The notes below the pieces were generated by a model. That model saw only the letters and a list, made by a program, of their open reading frames with translations, did no database searches and had not been told where the DNA came from. A DNA stretch of 64,000 nt, taken from the NCBI GenBank assembly GCA_026707325.1, contig JAPOXA010000206.1, positions 84,221-148,220 of the forward strand, read 5' to 3'. Positions 51,696-60,151 of this stretch are shown in pieces. The DNA comes from Acidobacteriota bacterium. Lineage in GTDB: Bacteria > Acidobacteriota > Thermoanaerobaculia > Multivoradales > Multivoraceae. The position numbers and the translations under genes were made by a program. The number at the start of each line of letters is the position of its first letter. The stretch's first letter is position 1.

Positions 51696-52637
51696 TCAGA
51701 GGCCGAACTCGGAGCAGTCCGCCGCCTCGCCGTTGACGGTGCAGGCGCAGTCGCCGTCCGTGCAGTCGACGTTCACTTCGCATTCGCCGGAGTCGCCGCA
51801 GGCCGAGGCCGCGAACGCGAAGGAGTTCGCGTTGGCCACGTCGACCGTGCAGTCTTCGCCGTCCTCGCAGTCGACCTTGACCTCGATCACGCGCGCCTCT
51901 CCATCGGCCGCAGACGCAATCGCGTGGACCGACGGCGCGATCGCCATCGCGACCTCGCGCTCCCGTTCCTCAAGCGTGGCGTCGATCTTCTGCACCTGGC
52001 CGTCGCGCCAGACTTCGAGCACGACCGTGTCGCCGTTCTCGTGACCGCGGATCGCCCGCGACAGTGCGGACGCAGAAGCCACCGGCTTGTCGCCGACGGC
52101 GGCCACGATGTCGCCGACCTCCAGGCCGGCGCGCAACGCCGGGCTGCCGTCCACGACCTTGCCGACCATGACGCCGGCATCGTCGGGCACGCCGAAGTGG
52201 GTCCGCAGTTCCGGTGTCAACTCGGAAAGCTGGACGCCCAGGAAGGCGCCGCCGCCGTGCCGCCCGTGAAGACGCGCGCCGGCATCGCCGAGGCGCTTCA
52301 TCACCTGGTGCACGCGCCGCCGTACCGACTCGCCATGCCCTCCGTCATCCTCGTGATCCTCGATCAGGATCACGTCGTGGCCATCGGCCCCGAGGATCCG
52401 GACGTTCTCCTCGGAAACCCACTCGTGGTCGCCGTCGTGGAAAACCCGAACGTCGCCGTCGTCGCCGACGAAGACCATCCGGCTCACGTGCTCTTCGCAG
52501 TCCTCGCCTTCCGCGCAGTCCACGATCTTCTCGACCCGGATCTTGCGGATCTTCTTCTCTTCCCCGTCGTCGGCAAGAGCCGGCGCCACAACCGCCAGCA
52601 CCAGCGCCGCTACCAACCAGACCTTCATTCGCGCCAT
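51696..52637 (-). CDS. Secreted PDZ protein with cysteine-rich tail
   Basis: This 313-residue protein has a signal peptide (MKVWLVAALVLAVVAPALA), a region with the motif CAEGEDCEEHV, a PDZ domain at about 125-215 (FLGVQLSELTPELRTHFGV, then GSPALRAGLEVGDIVAAVGD), and a tail with at least ten cysteines in CEDGEDC, CGDSGECEVNVDC and CTDGDCACTVNG. No protease domain is present. The repeated C-x(3-5)-C acidic units may hold disulfides or a metal. The ATG at 52637 follows AGGAGAAGG. Function unknown. Confidence 0.78.
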   Translation of the reverse strand: MARMKVWLVAALVLAVVAPALADDGEEKKIRKIRVEKIVDCAEGEDCEEHVSRMVFVGDDGDVRVFHDGDHEWVSEENVRILGADGHDVILIEDHEDDGGHGESVRRRVHQVMKRLGDAGARLHGRHGGGAFLGVQLSELTPELRTHFGVPDDAGVMVGKVVDGSPALRAGLEVGDIVAAVGDKPVASASALSRAIRGHENGDTVVLEVWRDGQVQKIDATLEEREREVAMAIAPSVHAIASAADGEARVIEVKVDCEDGEDCTVDVANANSFAFAASACGDSGECEVNVDCTDGDCACTVNGEAADCSEFGL

Positions 52638-52794
52638 GGTTCGATCCTTCTCCTGTTCGCTTCCGTGTTCGCTCAAGATTCTAGTGGGCGCGCCACCGGC
52701 CCGCCTCTGTAGAAGTAACGCCGCCCGGACCTTTTCGTTCCATCCGATTCGCCATTCCGGGGATCGGCCGGCTGGCACGCCGGCGCGCCCGATA

Positions 52795-52812
52795 GGGAAC
52801 GACGTCGTTCCC
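52795..52812. promoter_or_regulatory. 18-bp perfect palindrome
   Basis: GGGAACGACGTCGTTCCC reads the same on both strands. It lies in the 200-base gap between the aldolase stop and the PDZ gene start, about 160 bases before the latter. It looks more like a dimeric repressor or activator site than a terminator because it has no loop. The rest of the gap holds a 6-bp GCCGGC hairpin nearby and no gene. Confidence 0.4.
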
Positions 52813-52837
52813 AAGGGAGGCGAGACTTCCGGCCCGG

Positions 52838-53611
52838 TCAGGCGCCTTCCATCGACGCCCGCACGGTCCGCAGATCCTGGAGCGCCGCCTTGGCCATCGA
52901 TCCGCCGTCGCGCGCCACCTCGACGAACCGGAACCCTTGCCGGATCCGCTTCGGCGCCTCCTTGACCGTGCCGGCGACCCCAGCGAACAGACCATGCCGC
53001 CTGCAGCCATCGAGAATCTTGTCGATCGCGACGGTGAACTTCTCATCTTCCTGGTCCGCCGCCGGACGGAGCCCCAGCGACACGCTGAGATCGCTGGGGC
53101 CGACGTAGACACCGTCGAGGCCCGGCACGGAGAGAATGTCGTCCAGGTTGTCGAGCGCCTGCTGGGTCTCGATCATCGGGATGCAGTAGATCTGCTCGTT
53201 CGCCTCCTCCAGGTAGTTCCCGCCGTACAGCAGGCCGGCGCGGAACGGACCGAAACTGCGCTTTCCGCGCGGAGGGTACCGGCAAGCGGCCGCAGCGGCC
53301 TCCGCCTCGGCGCGGCTGTTCACCATCGGGATGATGATCCCGTGGGCGCCGGCGTCCAGCATCTTGCCGATGATCCCTGGCTCGTTCCAGGGCACCCGGA
53401 CGATCGGGGTCGTGTCGGATGCGGTCATCGCCTGCAGCATCTCGGTGGCCCGCTGGTAGTCGACCAGGCCGTGCTGCATGTCGATCGTCGCCCAGTCGAA
53501 GCCGAGGCGCGACATGAGTTCGGCGCTGTGCGTGTCCGGGAACGCGAGCCAGGCGCCCAGCGCCGGCTCTCCGTTGTCGATCTTGTCGCGCAGACGGTTC
53601 TTCATCGGCAT
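52838..53611 (-). CDS. HpcH/HpaI family aldolase
   Basis: This 257-residue class II pyruvate aldolase shows the family sites: ATIDMQHG with the catalytic His, RVPWNEPGIIGKMLDAGAHGIIIPMV, CIPMIET with a metal Glu, and GVYVGPSDLSVSLG with a metal Asp. It cleaves 2-keto-4-hydroxy acids to pyruvate (or similar) and an aldehyde. The pathway is not clear from neighbours. ATG at 53611 follows GAAGGAGGAG. Confidence 0.92.
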   Translation of the reverse strand: MPMKNRLRDKIDNGEPALGAWLAFPDTHSAELMSRLGFDWATIDMQHGLVDYQRATEMLQAMTASDTTPIVRVPWNEPGIIGKMLDAGAHGIIIPMVNSRAEAEAAAAACRYPPRGKRSFGPFRAGLLYGGNYLEEANEQIYCIPMIETQQALDNLDDILSVPGLDGVYVGPSDLSVSLGLRPAADQEDEKFTVAIDKILDGCRRHGLFAGVAGTVKEAPKRIRQGFRFVEVARDGGSMAKAALQDLRTVRASMEGA

Positions 53612-53673
53612 GGCCTTGACTCCTCCTTCAAGCTCTGCGGGAAACGTGGCGGCGGAGGTTAGCAGCCGCCTGC

Positions 53674-54747
53674 CTATGGGACCAGGGACTCGTCGGGCGT
53701 CAGGGACGCGGCGAAGCCGGCCAGCAAATCGGCGGAGTGATCGATGTCGTCCAGCGAAATCGTCTCGACGGCGCTGTGCATGTAGCGGTTCGGAACGCTG
53801 ACAAGCCCTGTCGCCACGCCCGCGCGGGTGATCTGGATCGAGTTGGCGTCGTTCGGCGCCGCCCGCCCGAGAGCCGCCAACTGGAACGGAATCTTCTCTT
53901 CCTCAGCTACCGCTTCGAGCCGGTCGCTGACCTTCGGGTTCATGTTCGGGCCGCGAACGATGACCGGGCCGCCTCCCAAGCTCAGATCGCCCTCCTGGCG
54001 CTTGCTGATCGTCGGACAGTCCGTGGCATGGGTCACGTCGACCGCGATGCCCACGTCGGGGTCGACGCCGTGGGTGCTGGTGCGCGCGCCGCGCAGGCCG
54101 ATCTCCTCGCATACGGTCGACACCGCGTACACGGCGACCTTCGGCTTCTTTCTGGCGACGCGCCTCAATGCCTCGATGACCACCCACAGGCCGGTCGTGT
54201 TGTCCATCTTCGGAGCGTTGGCCAGGCCATTGCGCATCTCCCGGAAACCCAGATCGAGCGTCACCGGGTCGCCGACCCGAACCACCGTCTTCGCGTCGTC
54301 GCCGTCCTTGGCGCCGATGTCGAGCCAGAGGTTCTCCATCTTGACCGCCCGCCGGCGCTCCTCCGTGTCGAGCAGGTGGATCGGCTTGCGGGCGATGACC
54401 GCCGGGACCGGGCCGTCCTTCGCCCAGACGGTCATCCGCTGGCCGATCAGTTGCTGCGGATCCCAGCCGCCGATCGGCTGCACCCACAGGAAGCCCTTGT
54501 CGTCGATGTAGCTCACCAGCAGACCGATCTGGTCGCAGTGGCCGGCGAACAGCACGCGCCGGCCATCCGGCTTCTCGCCGGCCTCGACGTTCACCGCCGC
54601 GATCACGTTGCCGTGAATGTCGGTCGACACGTCGTCGGCGAACCTGCCCGCGTAAGCGCGGACGACCTCCTGTACCGGCTCCTCGTGTCCCGAGGGGCTC
54701 GGCGCGGCCAACAGATCGACGAAGAACTTGCGTGCTGTCTTGTTCAC
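53674..54747 (-). CDS. M42 family metallopeptidase
   Basis: This 357-residue protein matches the M42 glutamyl/deblocking aminopeptidase family. Metal ligands are visible in AGHCDQIG (His), PKMDNTTG (Asp), TVCEEIGLRG (Glu-Glu), VDVTHATD (Asp) and RYMHSAVE (His), so the two-metal centre is complete. These enzymes form tetrahedral particles that trim peptides in the cytoplasm. The start is GTG at 54747 with GGGAG upstream. A nested inverted repeat lies just before it. Confidence 0.92.
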   Translation of the reverse strand: MNKTARKFFVDLLAAPSPSGHEEPVQEVVRAYAGRFADDVSTDIHGNVIAAVNVEAGEKPDGRRVLFAGHCDQIGLLVSYIDDKGFLWVQPIGGWDPQQLIGQRMTVWAKDGPVPAVIARKPIHLLDTEERRRAVKMENLWLDIGAKDGDDAKTVVRVGDPVTLDLGFREMRNGLANAPKMDNTTGLWVVIEALRRVARKKPKVAVYAVSTVCEEIGLRGARTSTHGVDPDVGIAVDVTHATDCPTISKRQEGDLSLGGGPVIVRGPNMNPKVSDRLEAVAEEEKIPFQLAALGRAAPNDANSIQITRAGVATGLVSVPNRYMHSAVETISLDDIDHSADLLAGFAASLTPDESLVP

Positions 54748-54757
54748 TTGCTGCTCC

Positions 54758-54809
54758 CAGCCGCTACTTCGCCCGACTGCACGTAGCGATCGGGCGGCTA
54801 CTGCGGCTG
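54758..54809. repeat. Nested inverted repeat before the peptidase gene
   Basis: An outer pair CAGCCGC/GCGGCTG (54758-54764, 54803-54809) encloses an inner pair CGCCCGA/TCGGGCG (54770-54776, 54790-54796) with a 13-base loop. It fills most of the 88-base gap between the isoprenyl transferase stop and the peptidase start. It could be a terminator, an attenuator or a leader structure. Confidence 0.5.
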
Positions 54810-54835
54810 TCCTGCCTGTTTCGTGTCTTCTGGCT

Positions 54836-55699
54836 TCAACGTCCCCTGCGACGCTGGCGGCTGCTGTACGACCGCAAGGCTCGCAGAAGGTCGATCTTAC
54901 GCAGAGCGGGCCAGTGCGTGTCGCAGAAGTAGTACTCGGAATAGGTGCTCTGCCAGAGCAGGAAGCCGCTCAGGCGGACCTCGCCGCTGGTGCGGAGGAT
55001 CAGGTCGGGCTCGGGCTGTCCGGAGGTGTAGAGGTAGCGCTCGATCGACGAGGCGCTGAACTCGTCGACGACCTCGTCGAGGGACTTGCCGACGGCCGAG
55101 TTGTCCAGCAGGTAGTTGCGGAAGGCGCTCGCGATCTCCTCCCGGCCGCCGTAGGCCATCGCGATGTTCAGTCGATACCGGTCGTAGCCGCTGGTTGCCG
55201 CCTCCGCCTCCCGGATCGCGGTCTGGAGGCTCTCCGGCAGGAGCTCGATCTGTCCGAGGAACCGCACTCGGATGCCTTTATCGTGCACATCGTCGTGGTT
55301 CGTGAGCTCCCGGGTCTTCTCCTCGAACAGATCGAACAGGGCCTGCACCTCCTTCGCGGAGCGATTGAAGTTGTCGAGCGACATGCTCCACACGGTGACG
55401 GTCGAAACCTGCGCTTCGTAGCACCAGTTGAGCACCTCCCAGAGCTTCTCGGCGCCCCGGAAGTGTCCGGCGCTGACGTTGCCGAGCCCCTGCTGGCGTG
55501 CGAAGCGTCGGTTCCCGTCCATGATCAGCCCGATGTGTTGGGGCAACCTCCACGTCCGCACCTTTGACTCGAGCCGGCGCTGGTAGACGACGTAGAACGG
55601 CCACTTGATCAGGGCCTTGATACGCCGCCAGAGTTCGCTCGCGGGGCGCGCTTCGCGCGCCGGAACGGTGCCGGCTTCGACCGAGTCGAAAACGCTCAT
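54836..55699 (-). CDS. uppS: Isoprenyl transferase (UppS-like)
   Basis: This 287-residue protein is a cis-prenyltransferase that makes the C55 (or similar) lipid carrier for cell wall and polysaccharides. It has the catalytic HIGLIMDGNRRFARQQG motif, SLDNFNRS, and the terminal DLILRTSGEVRLSGFLLWQ with the conserved Arg residues. The N-terminus has about 45 extra residues with an amphipathic stretch (RRIKALIKWPFYVVYQRR) before the core, longer than E. coli UppS. The frame is open well upstream, but ATG at 55699 is the last start before the family part. Confidence 0.88.
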   Translation of the reverse strand: MSVFDSVEAGTVPAREARPASELWRRIKALIKWPFYVVYQRRLESKVRTWRLPQHIGLIMDGNRRFARQQGLGNVSAGHFRGAEKLWEVLNWCYEAQVSTVTVWSMSLDNFNRSAKEVQALFDLFEEKTRELTNHDDVHDKGIRVRFLGQIELLPESLQTAIREAEAATSGYDRYRLNIAMAYGGREEIASAFRNYLLDNSAVGKSLDEVVDEFSASSIERYLYTSGQPEPDLILRTSGEVRLSGFLLWQSTYSEYYFCDTHWPALRKIDLLRALRSYSSRQRRRGR

Positions 55700-55707
55700 C
55701 CGGAATC

Positions 55708-55810
55708 CCGCCGCCGTTCGCGCCGTTGGTCGTTCGGAAGCCTGTTCACGCCTGCAACTCTCTCTCCCCGCTGTGTTACCTTTCGCCGGCGCCTCTCCGC
55801 CGCCGTTCGC
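55708..55810. repeat. 14-base direct repeat in divergent promoter gap
   Basis: CCGCCGCCGTTCGC occurs at 55708-55721 and again at 55797-55810 in the 147 bases between the isoprenyl transferase and the barrel protein starts. It may be a shared regulator site; in GC-rich DNA it may also be chance. Confidence 0.25.
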
Positions 55811-55846
55811 CCAACAACCGCAAGCCGCTCCAAGGCCACGCCACCG

Positions 55847-57244
55847 ATGACACCGCGAGACTCTCGGGAGTCGACCCGGCATCATAGCGGCGTTGGAGGA
55901 ACCCGGAGCGAGGCGTCGCGAAGGCCGGTCCGAGATGGACAACGCCGCTCCCGGCGTCTGATCTTCCCGGCGCTGGCCCTGTTCACCCTCGGCAGCCTGA
56001 CCGGACCGCCGGCGGCGCCGGCGCTGGAGACGACCGACGGCACCGAAGCCCTGAGGCTGTACCTCGACTGCGACTGGGGATGCGACTTCACCTTCCTGCG
56101 CAGCCAGGTCACCTACGTCAACTGGGTGCGCGACCGGCGGGACGCCGAGGTCCACATTCTCGTGACCATCCAGTCCGGAGGCAACTCCCGCGAGTACACG
56201 TTCAACTTCATCGGCCTGGAGCGCTTCGACGGAGTGGATCAGAGGCTCGTCCACGCGTCCTCGTTCACCGACACGGACGACGAGCGCCGCCGCGGCATCC
56301 AACGCCTCCTGGAGCTGGGGCTGGTGCGCTACGTGCTGGAGACGCCGCAGGCCGTAGGGCTCATCGTCGACTTCGAGAACGGGGAAGAGCAAGGCGAGCC
56401 ACACACCCTCGAGGTGGATGACCCCTGGAATCACTGGGTCTACCGCATCCGCGCGGAGACCGACTTTCGCACGGAGGACCGGAGGGACTCCCAGTCGTAC
56501 GAGACGAGCGCGTCCGCCGGCCGCACCACGGACATGTGGCGGGTGGGCATGGGCGCCCGCTACTCCTACCGCGAAAGCAACTTCGAGTTCGAGGACGGCG
56601 ACACCTACAAGAACGTGTCGCGCAGCTCGAGCCTCTACGGCCAGGTGATCCGCACCCTGGCGCCCCATTGGGGGCTCGGCGTGGGCTTCAGCAGTCGCCG
56701 CTCGACCTTCCTGAATCTCGACAACTCCTATCGCGCCGCAGCGGCGGTGGAGTACAACATCTTCCCCTACAGCGAGTCCTCCGAGCGCGAGTTCACCATC
56801 GCCTACTTCGTCGGCGGCACCCGGCTCGACTACGAGGAGATCACCGTCTTCGACAAGCTGAGCGAGACCTACGCGGACCAGGGCGCCTTCATCGCCTTCG
56901 GGATGGAGAGGCCTTGGGGCGAAGCGCGTCTCGACCTGCAGTACAGCCACTTTCTGGACAACTTCGACCGCAGCCGCATCGAGTTCCGCACCGATGTCGA
57001 GTACCACATCGTGCGCGGCCTGAGCTTCGACGTCTACGCCGGTGTCTCGCGGATCCGCGACCAGATCTACCTCCCCAAGGGCGGGGCCACCGACGCCGAG
57101 GTCCTGGTCGCAAGGCGTCAGTTGGAGACCGACCTCTCGTTTCGCGGCGGCGTCCAGCTCCGCTACACGTTCGGTTCGATCTACAACAACATCGTGAACT
57201 CCCGGCTGAGCAGCGGGAGCAGTCTCTTCTCCCGGGTCTTCTAG
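55847..57244 (+). CDS. Outer-membrane beta-barrel protein, unknown function
   Basis: This 465-residue protein has an unusually long Arg-rich N-terminus, a hydrophobic segment at 38-60 (LIFPALALFTLGSL), then a conserved-looking domain starting LRLYLDCDWGCDFTFLRSQ with paired cysteines and NWVRDRRDAEVHILVTI. The second half is a run of amphipathic strands (VGMGARYSYRESNFEF, LDLQYSHFLDNFDRS) ending in RYTFGSIYNNIVNSR, typical of a barrel. No shorter start codon is available in frame. A GC hairpin follows the stop. I do not recognise the family by name. Confidence 0.7.
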   Translation: MTPRDSRESTRHHSGVGGTRSEASRRPVRDGQRRSRRLIFPALALFTLGSLTGPPAAPALETTDGTEALRLYLDCDWGCDFTFLRSQVTYVNWVRDRRDAEVHILVTIQSGGNSREYTFNFIGLERFDGVDQRLVHASSFTDTDDERRRGIQRLLELGLVRYVLETPQAVGLIVDFENGEEQGEPHTLEVDDPWNHWVYRIRAETDFRTEDRRDSQSYETSASAGRTTDMWRVGMGARYSYRESNFEFEDGDTYKNVSRSSSLYGQVIRTLAPHWGLGVGFSSRRSTFLNLDNSYRAAAAVEYNIFPYSESSEREFTIAYFVGGTRLDYEEITVFDKLSETYADQGAFIAFGMERPWGEARLDLQYSHFLDNFDRSRIEFRTDVEYHIVRGLSFDVYAGVSRIRDQIYLPKGGATDAEVLVARRQLETDLSFRGGVQLRYTFGSIYNNIVNSRLSSGSSLFSRVF

Positions 57245-57251
57245 GAGTCAA

Positions 57252-57269
57252 CGCCGCGTCTGCGCGGCG
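57252..57269. terminator. 7-bp hairpin after the barrel protein gene
   Basis: CGCCGCG at 57252-57258 and CGCGGCG at 57263-57269 pair around TCTG, eight bases after the stop. No U-tract follows; it is 18 bases before the TrkA start. Confidence 0.45.
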
Positions 57270-57287
57270 CTCCGCTATCGTGGCGGA

Positions 57288-58640
57288 ATGACTGTCGTCA
57301 TCGCCGGCGGCGGCGACATCGCCTACCGACTCGCGTCCTCCCTGGCGCGCGAGGAGGACGTGTTCGTCGTTCTGCCGTCCGAAGCGAACCGCGGCCGCTT
57401 CGAGCACCTGGATCTGCAGATCACCATGGGCCCCGCGGCCAGCCGGTCGACGCTGCAGCAGGTCGGTCTCGGTGACCGGGACACGTTCATCGCCTGCGCG
57501 GACTCGGACGAACGCAACATCATCGCCTGCCTCGCGGCCCGCGGCCGGTCGCAGGCCACGACGTACTGCTTCATTTCGCAGGACGAGCACCACGAGAGCT
57601 TCAACGACCCGGAGCAGACGACCCTCGAAGAGGTCATCGACCACCTGATCTGGCCCCAGTGGTCGCTGGCCAGGGAGATCGCCCGAATCGTGCTCGAACC
57701 GCGGGCGCTCGACGTGGAGAACTTCCACCGAGGTCGGGTCTGGCTGATGGAGTACCGGCTGCCAGCCGACTCCCCTCTCTGCGGGAAGACCCTTGCCCAG
57801 GCGCCCCTGCCGCCGAACTCCCTCGTCGTCAGCCGCGTGAGTGACGGCGAGTTGATCGTCCCGCGCGGTCAGGACCGCCTGGAGGCCGGCGACAAGGTGC
57901 TGTTCATGGGTCGCCGGAGCGCGCTGCGGCAGGTCGCGAAGCAGTTCTTCGCAGCGCCCGAGACCGTCGTGCGCAGCGTGACGATCATCGGTGGCGGCCG
58001 TACCGGCAGGCTCCTGGCGCAGGAGTTGACGCAGGGTCTGTGGCCCGAAGTAAGGGTCATCGAGGTCTCGCGACGCCGCTGCGAGGACATCGCCAGCCAG
58101 GTCGGCCGCGCCATCGTCTTCTGCGGCGACGGCACGGACCTGAACGTCCTGGAGGAAGTCGGCGTCGCGCGCAGCGACGCTCTGGTCGCCATGGCCGGCG
58201 ACGACCAGACGAACCTGCTCTGCTCGCTGATCGCCAAACAACTCGGGATTCCGAAGGTCGTGACCGGCGTCAGCCAGGACACGAGCAGCGTCCTGTTCGA
58301 GCGGGTCGGCATCGACGTCACCCTGAACGCCCGCGCCGCCGCGATCGCCGAGGTCCTGCACCAGATCCAGGCGCCGCGCCTGCAGTACCGGGCCACACTC
58401 GAGGCCGGTCGGGCGGAGGTGGTCGAAGTCGCCGTACCACCGGACTTCGAGACGACGCGGCTGCGCGAGATGGACATGCCGACCGGCGTCATCGTCGGCG
58501 CCGTCCTGCGGCAGTACAACACGATCGTGCCCGGCGGCGACGACGAAGTCCGGCCCGGCGACCGCCTGCTGGTCGTCGCCACGCCCGAGGGCGCGGAGAC
58601 CGTCGGTCCGGCCTTCGGTCTGGCGTCGGAGACCTCGTAG
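57288..58640 (+). CDS. trkA: Trk potassium uptake regulator TrkA
   Basis: This 450-residue cytoplasmic protein has two RCK units. Each has a Rossmann start, TVVIAGGGDIAYRLASSL at the N-terminus and SVTIIGGGRTGRLLAQEL near 227, and a TrkA_C part (LVVSRVSDGELIVPRGQ; GVIVGAVLRQYNTIVPGGD). It binds NAD(H) or nucleotides and gates TrkH. The TrkH gene follows nine bases after the stop. Confidence 0.93.
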   Translation: MTVVIAGGGDIAYRLASSLAREEDVFVVLPSEANRGRFEHLDLQITMGPAASRSTLQQVGLGDRDTFIACADSDERNIIACLAARGRSQATTYCFISQDEHHESFNDPEQTTLEEVIDHLIWPQWSLAREIARIVLEPRALDVENFHRGRVWLMEYRLPADSPLCGKTLAQAPLPPNSLVVSRVSDGELIVPRGQDRLEAGDKVLFMGRRSALRQVAKQFFAAPETVVRSVTIIGGGRTGRLLAQELTQGLWPEVRVIEVSRRRCEDIASQVGRAIVFCGDGTDLNVLEEVGVARSDALVAMAGDDQTNLLCSLIAKQLGIPKVVTGVSQDTSSVLFERVGIDVTLNARAAAIAEVLHQIQAPRLQYRATLEAGRAEVVEVAVPPDFETTRLREMDMPTGVIVGAVLRQYNTIVPGGDDEVRPGDRLLVVATPEGAETVGPAFGLASETS

Positions 58641-58648
58641 CGCCGCCC

Positions 58649-60127
58649 GTGCGCGTCTCCCTGGTCCTCCGCACGACCCTGGCCCTGGTCGGCTGCTTCG
58701 GGGCTGTCCTGCTGGCGCCCTCGGCGGTCGAGGCGGCCTACGGACACGGCAGCAGCGCGATCGCCTTTCTCGCCGCCGCCCTCCTCGCCATTCTGCTGGG
58801 GCTGGCTTCCAGGCTTCTCCCGGGCCGGGGGCTCGAGATGCGGAGGATGGAAGGTCTGGCGACCGTGGCCGTGGCCTGGTTGCTGCTGGTCCTGATCGGC
58901 GCCATCCCCTACTCCGCGAACGGCTTCACCTCAGCCGACGCGCTCTTCGAGTCGATGTCGGGTCTGACCGGCACCGGCGCCACCATCCTCACCGACTTCG
59001 ACGCCGTGAGCGAAGGCATCTTCCTGTGGCGCAGCCTGAGCGAGTGGGTCGGCAGCATGGGCATCATCGCCCTCTTCATCGCCGTGCTGCCCGCGCTCCG
59101 CATCGCCGGCCGCCAGATGTTCTTCGCCGAAGCACCGGGGCCCACGGAGGAGCGCCTCACGCCTCGTATCCGCAACACGGCGCTCTACCTGTACTCGTTC
59201 TACGTCGGCCTGACCGCTCTCGAGATCGGCGTCCTGATCCGGCTCGGCATGCCGGCCTTCGACGCCGTCTGCAACTCCCTCTCCACCGTGTCGGCCGGCG
59301 GCTTCTCTCCCAACCCGAGCAGCATCGGCGGCTACAGCAGCAGCCTGATCGAATGGACCGTCATGGCGTTCATGCTCCTGGCCGGAGCGAACTACGCATT
59401 CCAGTTCCAGGTCGTCCGCGGTCGTCCGCTGACCCTGCTGCGCAGCGAAGAATTCCGTCTGTACATCCTGATCGTGCTCTGCGCGACCCTGCTGCTGGCC
59501 TGCACGCTGAAGAGCGACGAAGTGCCACTGTGGGAATGGGTCGCCACGGACGCCCTGTCGGAGGAGACCCTGCGGCGCGCCGGCTTCCAGGCACTGGCGA
59601 TCATCACGACGACCGGATTCGCGACCGAGGATTTCGCGCTCTGGGCCCAGGGCAGCCAGACGATCCTCCTGCTGCTCATGTTCTGCGGCGGCTGCGGCGG
59701 TTCGGCGGCCGGCGGCCCCAAACTCGTGCGGGTATGGCTGATCGCCAAGTCGACCCTGCTCGAACTGTTCCAGACCGTCTTTCCGCGGGCCGTGCGGCCG
59801 CTGCGCCTGGACGGCCGCCGAGTGCCCGACGACGTGATCCGCGCCGTCGTGTCCTTCCTGCTCCTCTACCTCGTGCTGTTCGCGCTGAGCGTCGGCGTCG
59901 TCGGGCTGGCCGGCACGGACATGCCCACCGCGGTGACCGCCAGTATCGCCACGCTGGGCAACATCGGCCCGGGCCTGGGAGACGTCGGCCCGTTCGGCAG
60001 CTACGCCCACTTTCCCGATGTGATCAAGGTCTACCTGTCACTCAACATGTGGATCGGCCGACTTGAGATCATCACGGTTCTCATCTTCCTGCACCCCGCC
60101 GCCTGGCTGGGCATTCGCTGGCGCTGA
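58649..60127 (+). CDS. trkH: Trk potassium transporter membrane subunit TrkH
   Basis: This 492-residue protein is the K+-conducting partner of TrkA. The four selectivity loops are visible as SLTGTGATILTD-like (SGLTGTGATI), TVSAGGFSP, TTTGFATEDF and GNIGPGLGDVG, separated by paired helices. The GTG at 58649 is chosen because it lies nine bases after the trkA stop and gives a normal N-terminal helix; the frame is open further back inside trkA. Confidence 0.92.
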   Translation: MRVSLVLRTTLALVGCFGAVLLAPSAVEAAYGHGSSAIAFLAAALLAILLGLASRLLPGRGLEMRRMEGLATVAVAWLLLVLIGAIPYSANGFTSADALFESMSGLTGTGATILTDFDAVSEGIFLWRSLSEWVGSMGIIALFIAVLPALRIAGRQMFFAEAPGPTEERLTPRIRNTALYLYSFYVGLTALEIGVLIRLGMPAFDAVCNSLSTVSAGGFSPNPSSIGGYSSSLIEWTVMAFMLLAGANYAFQFQVVRGRPLTLLRSEEFRLYILIVLCATLLLACTLKSDEVPLWEWVATDALSEETLRRAGFQALAIITTTGFATEDFALWAQGSQTILLLLMFCGGCGGSAAGGPKLVRVWLIAKSTLLELFQTVFPRAVRPLRLDGRRVPDDVIRAVVSFLLLYLVLFALSVGVVGLAGTDMPTAVTASIATLGNIGPGLGDVGPFGSYAHFPDVIKVYLSLNMWIGRLEIITVLIFLHPAAWLGIRWR

Positions 60128-60151
60128 CGCCGCTGCTACAGTCCGCGCCCC

